Shown: positions 15,506-20,612 of the stretch, piece after piece
How the letters are laid out: every line of letters begins with the position of its first letter
How positions within the stretch are numbered: the stretch's first letter is position 1
Assembly: GCA_946482545.1 (NCBI GenBank)
Contig: CAMLRX010000088.1
Span: forward strand, 1-20,612
Length of the DNA stretch: 20,612 nt
From: an uncultured Flavihumibacter sp.
Lineage (GTDB): Bacteria; Bacteroidota; Bacteroidia; Chitinophagales; Chitinophagaceae
Direction: 5' to 3'
Position numbers and translations under genes: made by a program
Notes under the pieces: model-generated
Told to the model about the DNA's origin: nothing
Database searches by the model: none
Seen by the model: the letters and a program-made list of their open reading frames with translations, nothing else

Positions 15506-16849
15506 CTACTTGCTCACCTTCATCTCCACCCTCCTGTTCTTCGCTTTACCAGCCGCAGTATTATTATCCGCTATCGGACGATCAGGACCAAATCCTTTGC
15601 TGGTAAGCCTTGCGGAATCTATGCCTTTGCTCACGAGGTACTTCTTCACAGCATCTGCCCTGCTTTGCGAGAGTTTGGTATTGATGGCTGCGGACCCGGT
15701 GTTATCGGTGTGCCCTTCAATTTCCAGTTCAAGGGTTTCATCTTCTTTCAGCACTTTTACTACCTCATTCATGTATTTGTAGGAGTTCGCGGTAAACTTA
15801 GCACTTCCGGAAGCAAAGAAAATCTGCGAAGCGGCCATATTCACCTTTTCAACGATCTCCTGCTTTACTTCGGGGCATCCGTTGTTGGAAGCGGGACCAG
15901 CTTCCATCGGACAAAAATCCACTTCATCGTTCAGGCCATCGCCATCCGTATCCGGGATCGGACATCCTTTGAAGCGGGCCACACCGGCAACATCAGGGCA
16001 TTTATCCTCGTTGTCTGTGATGCCATCACCATCCTTATCCGGCGGAGGACAGCCCTGGAAAGCAGCCAATCCTTTCACATCAGGACATTTATCCTCTTTA
16101 TCGGCGATACCGTCGCCATCTTTATCAGGACATCCTTTCAGACTGGCAGGACCGGCTTCGTTGGGACAGGCATCTTCCGTATCCGGAATACCATCACCAT
16201 CCGTATCCAGTGGAGCCGTTGGAATTACTACAGGTTCCACTTTCGGCGCTTCACGTTTCTTGCCGATATTGCCCAGGAAACCTACACCCCAGTAGAAATG
16301 ATAATTGGTATTATCGGATATGCCTAACCGGTATTGCGACTGAAGCTGAATGAAAGTTTCATCAAACAGGTTCACCTGAATGCCTGTTCCCAGCGGAATA
16401 TACGTGCCCCAATAGCCGCTGTAAGAAGAAATACCAACACCTGCTGTAAGGTATGGCGATACCCAGTAATTATCTGGGAGCATCTTCGCGTTGGCCGTGG
16501 CATCAATTTCCATCAGGAATTTCTCCTGTGTACTGGCAGCCCTGTTCTTGTAAGGATATTTAAGAAAACTTCCTGAAAGATTGGCCGCGAAATCGAGGTG
16601 ATTGGTAACACCTTTCCAATAGCTGACGGCGAGGCCGGGAGACATTTCAGAAAGCTTCGCGAATTTTTTATCGTTGATGGCCGCGCTAAGGGAGTTGGCG
16701 CGCAAATAAGTGGCCGAAGGAAAATCCTGCATGATAAAATGAACACCGATCGCGGGCCTTTTGGTGTAATCGGGTTTCACGGGCGTTTGCGCCATAACAT
16801 CTCCCAATACAGCGGAGAGGAGCAGCGCTGATGCGGCGAACTTCTTCAT
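15506..16849 (-). CDS. OmpA-family outer-membrane protein with thrombospondin type-3 repeats
   Basis: A 447-residue envelope protein. The signal peptide ends at MA-Q (residue 20). Residues about 25-195 look like an 8-strand beta-barrel, with alternating aromatic strands such as YWVSPYLTAGVGISSYSGYWG. A proline-rich link follows, then four calcium-binding type-3 repeats (215-327) built on DxDGDGIxDxxDxCP. The OmpA C-terminal domain spans 340-445, with EIEGHTDNTGS (376-386) and NRRVEM (438-443) for peptidoglycan binding. It should tie the outer membrane to the cell wall. The rlpA gene lies 76 bp upstream on the same strand, with a -7 element between, so it may have its own start. Confidence 0.94.
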   Translation of the reverse strand: MKKFAASALLLSAVLGDVMAQTPVKPDYTKRPAIGVHFIMQDFPSATYLRANSLSAAINDKKFAKLSEMSPGLAVSYWKGVTNHLDFAANLSGSFLKYPYKNRAASTQEKFLMEIDATANAKMLPDNYWVSPYLTAGVGISSYSGYWGTYIPLGTGIQVNLFDETFIQLQSQYRLGISDNTNYHFYWGVGFLGNIGKKREAPKVEPVVIPTAPLDTDGDGIPDTEDACPNEAGPASLKGCPDKDGDGIADKEDKCPDVKGLAAFQGCPPPDKDGDGITDNEDKCPDVAGVARFKGCPIPDTDGDGLNDEVDFCPMEAGPASNNGCPEVKQEIVEKVNMAASQIFFASGSAKFTANSYKYMNEVVKVLKEDETLELEIEGHTDNTGSAAINTKLSQSRADAVKKYLVSKGIDSARLTSKGFGPDRPIADNNTAAGKAKNRRVEMKVSK

Positions 16850-16877
16850 AATTAGAGTTTTAGTTAATAGTACTGAA

Positions 16878-16885
16878 CAAATTTA
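16878..16885 (-). promoter_or_regulatory. TAnnTTTG (-7) element before the ompA-like gene
   Basis: The minus strand reads TAAATTTG, a full -7 match 28 bases before the start codon. No convincing -33 TTG was found, so this is a partial promoter call. Confidence 0.4.
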
Positions 16886-16925
16886 AGGAGGCGGCCTTGA
16901 AAATAAAATAAATTATCCGTAGCCG

Positions 16926-17339
16926 TTAATCGGCCGGTTTTTTCTTGCCCAGCACTTCCACTTCAACTCGTGCCAGCCCTGAACTGAGCATTCCGAGTTT
17001 TGCAGCGGCCACCCTGCTGAGGTCGATTACACGTTTGTTGCGGTAATGCAGGCGGTCGTTGATCTTCACATATACCCATTTTTTATTGCGGAGGTTGGTT
17101 ACCTTAACCCAGGTACCAAAAGGTAGTTTATTGTGTGCGGCGGTGAATTTGGATTGGCTGAAAATTTCGCCGTTGGCCGTCTTTCTCCCATTGAATTTAT
17201 CCGAATACCAACTGGCCGTTCCGGTTTGAACAGTACCTTTCTTTCCGAATGGCAAAGTATCGGTGCTGCACAATCCGCCAGCCCTGGCAAAACAGGATAA
17301 GCACAGTAAAAACAATATGGCCGGCAGTTTCAAAGGCAT
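16926..17339 (-). CDS. rlpA: RlpA-family septal ring lytic transglycosylase-like protein
   Basis: A small (137-residue) secreted RlpA homologue consisting of a signal peptide (cleavage near ARA, residue 20) and one double-psi beta-barrel domain (about 39-132). There is no SPOR domain. Family blocks are present: TASWYSDKFNGRKTANGE, FTAAHNKLPFGTWVKVTN, INDR and VIDLS. By alignment to Pseudomonas aeruginosa RlpA, the three active-site positions are kept as Glu58, His69 and Asp95. A murein-cleaving activity is therefore plausible, though many RlpA proteins are untested. The start ATG at 17337-17339 is divergent from the VanX-type gene, with 57 bp between them. Confidence 0.88.
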   Translation of the reverse strand: MPLKLPAILFLLCLSCFARAGGLCSTDTLPFGKKGTVQTGTASWYSDKFNGRKTANGEIFSQSKFTAAHNKLPFGTWVKVTNLRNKKWVYVKINDRLHYRNKRVIDLSRVAAAKLGMLSSGLARVEVEVLGKKKPAD

Positions 17340-17396
17340 AATGGAAAAAGCTATTTTTACGCTTACCGGACGACCTGGCCGCCCAAAAAGTTGCTA

Positions 17397-18119
17397 ATGA
17401 TAAACAATATAAGACCAGTTTCGCGAAAATACAACCTGCTGCTCATTTGTTGCTTCGCCTGTTTTGTTCACTGTTCCGCGCAAACGAAAAAGATTCCGCT
17501 CAACAAATACGGACTGGAAGTGGTGAGCAACACCAAACTTTACAGGCAACTGGTGCGTTCGGGAAAGGTTCCGGGGCTTTCTCCAATTGCGCAACTGCCG
17601 GGAATAAAAACGGATTTGCGTTATGCAGACACCAATAATTTCACGGGCAAAATACTGTATAAGGAAGGTGCCGCCGCTTATCTCTTAACACCTGCAGCCA
17701 ACGCCTTGCGCAAAGTACTGGAGGAACTGAAAGAAAAAGGGCTGGGGTTATTGGTGTGGGACGCATACAGGCCTTATAGTGTGACCGAAGCAATATGGAA
17801 CGAAGTGCACGACGAACGATACGCCGCTAATCCAACAAAAGGAAGTGGCCATAACCGGGGCCTCTCCATCGACTGTACCCTGTATGATCTTCAAACCGGC
17901 TTGCTACTCGAAATGCCCACAGATTTTGATGATTTCTCCCCAAAAGCACACCATTCCTTCACTATGCTTTCCGTTACCGTACGCAATAACAGGAAAACGC
18001 TGCTGGATGTTATGGAAAAGTACGGTTTCAAAGCACTCAGCACAGAATGGTGGCATTATGCTTTCCCCAATACCGGAAATTTTCCAATACTCGATATTCC
18101 CTTTAAACATCTACCCTGA
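17397..18119 (+). CDS. D-alanyl-D-alanine dipeptidase (VanX/DdpX type, peptidase M15D)
   Basis: A 240-residue secreted zinc dipeptidase. A hydrophobic signal segment spans about residues 12-28. The catalytic residues of the VanX group are all visible: Arg125 in WDAYRP, zinc ligands His152 and Asp159 in SGHNRGLSID, the base Glu217 and ligand His220 in EWWHY. The family cleaves D-Ala-D-Ala. Without vanR/S/H/A genes nearby, a role in peptidoglycan turnover or D-Ala recycling is more likely than vancomycin resistance. The frame is open to a TTG at 17391, but ATG at 17397 is the better start. Together with rlpA and the OmpA gene it forms a cell-wall group. Confidence 0.92.
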   Translation: MINNIRPVSRKYNLLLICCFACFVHCSAQTKKIPLNKYGLEVVSNTKLYRQLVRSGKVPGLSPIAQLPGIKTDLRYADTNNFTGKILYKEGAAAYLLTPAANALRKVLEELKEKGLGLLVWDAYRPYSVTEAIWNEVHDERYAANPTKGSGHNRGLSIDCTLYDLQTGLLLEMPTDFDDFSPKAHHSFTMLSVTVRNNRKTLLDVMEKYGFKALSTEWWHYAFPNTGNFPILDIPFKHLP

Positions 18120-18129
18120 AAAGAAAATA

Positions 18130-18158
18130 ATTGTCCTAACTGGAAAATATTATATTTG
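18130..18158 (+). promoter_or_regulatory. Promoter for the SpoIIAA-like gene
   Basis: ATTG at 18130-18133, 17 bases, then TATATTTG at 18151-18158, a full match to the -7 motif. The leader to the GTG at 18220 would be about 55 nt. Confidence 0.55.
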
Positions 18159-18219
18159 ACGCGGCTTACTTTTACATGACCCTACCAGTTAACCCTGATT
18201 CCAGTCAAATTTAACATTT

Positions 18220-18654
18220 GTGTTTAACCCCTTACAACATGAGGTGCTCCTCAAAAACCAGTGGCATGAAATCATATATTTCAGGGCGGTTAATCTTATC
18301 CGGCACAATTATACCCCATATACCAAACACATGGATGCGGGAAACTACCGCCAGGTGATGCGTGAACACGCCCAATTGCTGAAAGAAAAGAACCCTGCTT
18401 TCATACTTGAGGATACGCGCAACTTCCACTTTATTATTAATCCTGAACTGAGAAGCTGGCTGCAGGATTATATGAAAGAAGAGATGAAGGAGATGGAAGT
18501 ATTAAGAACGGCGATTGTAAGCGGAGATGATTTCTTTGTACAACTTAGTATTGAACAGGTAATACCGGATGATGTAGATAGAAATGTAATAAAGGAATTG
18601 CGGTATTTTGAAGAAGAGGAAGAGGCCCTGCTTTGGCTCACAGGACCTCTGTAA
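18220..18654 (+). CDS. Small conserved protein, STAS/SpoIIAA-like fold suspected
   Basis: A 144-residue soluble protein with no signal peptide. The order of elements suggests the SpoIIAA/STAS-like family common in Bacteroidota: a central helix (YRQVMREHAQLLKEKNPAFIL), a short strand EDTRNFHFIINPELRSWLQD, a basic/acidic helix, then TAIVSGDDFFVQLSIEQV, and a final ELRYFEEEEEALLWL helix. Such proteins may bind lipids or act as anti-anti-sigma-like modules, but nothing here proves a role. The start is uncertain: GTG at 18220 is given, and GTG at 18244 is an alternative. No ATG is available in frame near the N-terminus. It converges on the DUF952 gene with 2 bp between stops. Confidence 0.7.
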   Translation: MFNPLQHEVLLKNQWHEIIYFRAVNLIRHNYTPYTKHMDAGNYRQVMREHAQLLKEKNPAFILEDTRNFHFIINPELRSWLQDYMKEEMKEMEVLRTAIVSGDDFFVQLSIEQVIPDDVDRNVIKELRYFEEEEEALLWLTGPL

Positions 18655-18656
18655 TG

Positions 18657-18956
18657 TTAAAGGTCAATCACTTCTTCCACGGCATCTATATTGATGGGGC
18701 CGTAAATATGCGGAAAGGTTTCATTCACAGAGGGCGAAGCCTCATATTTCAAAGGATGTTTCAGCTTTTCCGTTTCCAGCAAAAGCGCCACCAGTCCTTT
18801 CTTACCATCAAAATAGCGTTTCAGCACGCTTCTCATTTGTTGCAGTTCGCAGCAGTGAATAAAGTTTTCTGCTGCCAGGGAAGCCGCTTCATAAGAGCCT
18901 TTTTTCTCTGCTTCCTTCCACTCCTTCTTGGAGGTGATGTGATAAATTGTAGCCAT
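18657..18956 (-). CDS. DUF952 family protein
   Basis: A 99-residue protein fitting DUF952 (PF06108): IYHITSKKEWKEAEKKGSYE at the start, ENFIHCCELQQ in the middle, LVALLLETEKLKHPLKYE, and the hallmark FPHIYGPINIDAVEEV near the end. The family is widespread but of uncharacterised function; the fold is thought to resemble ADP-ribosyltransferase/RNA phosphotransferase-type proteins, which I cannot confirm here. Its ATG overlaps the aroC stop as TAATG, so it is probably translated by coupling from the shikimate transcript. No catalytic claim is made. Confidence 0.85.
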   Translation of the reverse strand: MATIYHITSKKEWKEAEKKGSYEAASLAAENFIHCCELQQMRSVLKRYFDGKKGLVALLLETEKLKHPLKYEASPSVNETFPHIYGPINIDAVEEVIDL

Positions 18957-19951
18957 TATTTCCAGATTCTAGGTATCAGTTGTTGTTGCATCATCAGGTC
19001 ACACAATACGATTGCCGTAACCGATTCCAGTACCACCGGCACACGGAGCGCGATACAGAGGTCGTGCCGCCCGCGAACGGCGAACAGTTCCTGCTTTCCG
19101 GTTTCGCGGTTAAAAGTGAATTGTTCTTTAGGTGTGGAAGAAGTGGGTTTAACCGCCACGCGGAAAACGAGGTCGTTCCCGTTGCTGATCCCGCCTACAA
19201 TCCCCCCCGCATGGTTGGTAGTGGTTTTGCCGGAAGCATCTTCTATTACGTCATTATGGTCGGAACCGAACATATTTGCAGCCGCGAAACCGGTTCCGAA
19301 TTCCACACCCCGAATGGCGGGGATCGCGAATACCGCGTGGCTAAGTACAGACTCTACGGAATCCCAGAATGGTTCTCCGATACCTATAGGCATTCCGGTA
19401 ACCACGCATTCCACCACACCGCCCACCGAGTCTTTCGCATCGATGCCTTTTTGTAATCCTTTCTCCAGGTCGGTTTCTCCGGCTATGGATACGATATGCG
19501 CTTTTACTTCGATGCCGGTCATCAGTTTTTTTGCTACCACACCGGCAGCCACCTGCGTGAGGGTAAGCCTGCCGCTGAAATGTCCGCCACCACGGAAATC
19601 CTCGTATCCGCCATACTTTTCCGTAGCCACCCAGTCGGCATGGCCGGGGCGGGGAACGGCGCGCAACTTCTCATAATCAGTGCTGCGTGTGTTGTTGTTC
19701 GCAAACATAATAGTGAGCGGAGCGCCGGTTGTTCGTCCATTGAAAACACCACTTTTGAACACGGGAAGATCATCTTCCTTTCTGGGCGTAGTGCCCTTTT
19801 GGGTACCTCCTCTCCTTCTTTCCAGGTCGGGAAGAAAGTCTTCCACTTCCAATGGAAGTCCGGCGGGACATCCATCAATGGTTACGCCCACACTTTCGCC
19901 GTGCGATTCGCCGAATACATTTATGCTGAATAAAGAGCCGAAATGGTTCAT
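18956..19951 (-). CDS. aroC: Chorismate synthase
   Basis: Removes phosphate from 5-enolpyruvylshikimate 3-phosphate to make chorismate, using reduced FMN, in the last step of the shikimate pathway. The 331-residue protein is a little short for the family (about 350-390). Signatures are FGESHGESVG (13-22), RRRGG, PRPGHADW ... KYGG, RGGGHFSGR (the GGGH form is also known from Clostridia), GGIVGGISNGND, and a late GRHDLCIALRVPV with Leu after RHD where Pro, Ser or Val is usual. Its ATG overlaps the aroA stop as ATGA and its stop overlaps the next start as TAATG, so all three genes are translationally linked. Confidence 0.95.
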   Translation of the reverse strand: MNHFGSLFSINVFGESHGESVGVTIDGCPAGLPLEVEDFLPDLERRRGGTQKGTTPRKEDDLPVFKSGVFNGRTTGAPLTIMFANNNTRSTDYEKLRAVPRPGHADWVATEKYGGYEDFRGGGHFSGRLTLTQVAAGVVAKKLMTGIEVKAHIVSIAGETDLEKGLQKGIDAKDSVGGVVECVVTGMPIGIGEPFWDSVESVLSHAVFAIPAIRGVEFGTGFAAANMFGSDHNDVIEDASGKTTTNHAGGIVGGISNGNDLVFRVAVKPTSSTPKEQFTFNRETGKQELFAVRGRHDLCIALRVPVVLESVTAIVLCDLMMQQQLIPRIWK

Positions 19952-20612
19952 CCGTGTACTTTTATTCCGTGAGTAGTAACTTCAGCGCCCAGTTGCTGAA
20001 TATGTCCGTAAAAATCGGGATATGATTTATTGATGGCTTCCGCTTCTTCAATGGAAACGGGTCCATCTGCCCGCAACGCGGCCACAGCGCAGGCCATGGC
20101 GATGCGGTGGTCGTGCCGGCTGTGCACCTGCGCGGCTTTCAGTCCTGTTCCTCCTTCAATCAACATCAGGTCATCCTGGAGCGTGATCTTAATGCCCATC
20201 TTACCGAATTCATCCTGCAAGGTAACACCACGGTCACTTTCCTTGTGGGCAAGGCGTGAAACACCGGTGATTACCGTGGTGCCTTCACAACATGCTGCCA
20301 AGGCTACCAGTGGAGGAAAAAGATCAGGGCAGTCCGTAGCGTCGAACTGGAATGCCTTTAGTGCAGAGGGACGAAGTTCAATTTCTTTATCACGAACAGA
20401 CATGCCCGCGCCGCTATCCTGCAAAGCCTGCAGAATTGCTTTATCAGCCTGGGTGGAGTTCAGGTCGAGCCCGCTTACTGTAATGTTGCCCGCGATAGCG
20501 CCAGCCACCAGGAGGAATGCGCCGCCGCTCCAGTCTCCTTCCACTTCGTAAACGCGGGAAGCATTGGTGGCAACGGTATTGGTATCAAAATAAAAACTTT
20601 CGTAGTTTCTGT
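19948..20612 (-). CDS. aroA: 3-phosphoshikimate 1-carboxyvinyltransferase (EPSP synthase), C-terminal part
   Basis: The frame stays open to the right edge, so only about the last 220 residues are present and the N-terminus is off the window. It adds enolpyruvyl from PEP to shikimate 3-phosphate, the step before AroC. Landmarks are VEGDWSGGAFLL (E. coli VEGDASSA region), SRLAHKESDRG (the RHKESDR site), SRHDHRIAMACAV (the DHRMAM site), and EAINKSYPDFYGHI near the end. The reading continues upstream as YESFYFDTNTVATN, consistent with the family. The GTG at 20542-20544 is internal, not the start. Its TGA overlaps the aroC ATG. Confidence 0.94.
   Translation of the reverse strand, partial: RNYESFYFDTNTVATNASRVYEVEGDWSGGAFLLVAGAIAGNITVSGLDLNSTQADKAILQALQDSGAGMSVRDKEIELRPSALKAFQFDATDCPDLFPPLVALAACCEGTTVITGVSRLAHKESDRGVTLQDEFGKMGIKITLQDDLMLIEGGTGLKAAQVHSRHDHRIAMACAVAALRADGPVSIEEAEAINKSYPDFYGHIQQLGAEVTTHGIKVHG

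Noticed and set aside
15882..16215. DNA repeats that could suggest a CRISPR or tandem array
   Set aside because: They encode the four DxDGDGIxDxxDxCP calcium repeats of the OmpA protein; spacing and variation follow the protein repeat.
15368..16327. 319-residue + strand open frame overlapping the OmpA gene
   Set aside because: It starts inside the 24-bp palindrome and runs antisense to the calcium repeats, whose periodic codons keep the opposite frame open.
17397..18119. Vancomycin resistance operon
   Set aside because: Only a VanX-type dipeptidase is present; no vanH, vanA/B ligase or vanRS pair lies nearby.
18633..19676. 347-residue + strand open frame over DUF952 and aroC
   Set aside because: Antisense to two well-supported genes; low-complexity Ser/Thr/Pro content typical of a shadow frame.

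Overview
The window looks like chromosomal DNA of a member of the Bacteroidota, most likely close to the Chitinophagaceae. The signs are: promoters of the TTTG-N17-21-TAnnTTTG type instead of the E. coli -35/-10 type; few Shine-Dalgarno sites; an outer-membrane beta-barrel receptor with a carboxypeptidase-regulatory-like N-terminal domain; an OmpA protein with thrombospondin type-3 calcium repeats; and small secreted proteins whose signal peptides end in ...AQ. The family placement is an inference from sequence style, not from a search.

Layout. 1-2580: the end of an arginase-type gene (+), converging on a contractile-tail sheath gene (-) that follows an RmlD-like sugar-nucleotide reductase gene (-) by 15 bp. 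2581-5476: the two committed glycolytic enzymes, phosphofructokinase and pyruvate kinase (+), with a promoter, a 5'-leader hairpin, an intervening terminator, and a run of three hairpins after pyruvate kinase. 5495-8523: a Prc/Tsp tail-specific protease (-), tRNA-His (+) with promoter and terminator, and a DUF445 membrane protein (+). 8660-11923: a large outer-membrane beta-barrel receptor (+) abutting a protein-isoaspartate methyltransferase gene (-) with no intergenic base. 11924-14093: a divergent promoter region, then deoxynucleoside kinase, accD and smpB (+). 14093-15505: a small inverted-repeat block, an unrecognised secreted protein (+), and a 320-bp gene-free stretch. That stretch holds a striking nested inverted-repeat structure: a 29-bp outer stem enclosing three hairpins, one with a perfect 24-bp stem. 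15506-18119: an envelope group, OmpA and RlpA (-) facing a VanX-type D-Ala-D-Ala dipeptidase (+). 18220-20612: a small STAS/SpoIIAA-like protein (+), then a translationally coupled aroA-aroC-DUF952 cluster (-) that runs off the right edge.

Most genes are housekeeping: glycolysis, fatty-acid synthesis, trans-translation, chorismate synthesis, nucleotide salvage and envelope maintenance. No complete mobile element, CRISPR array or defence system is visible. The two items least explained by housekeeping are the lone sheath gene and the nested inverted-repeat element at 15264-15497.
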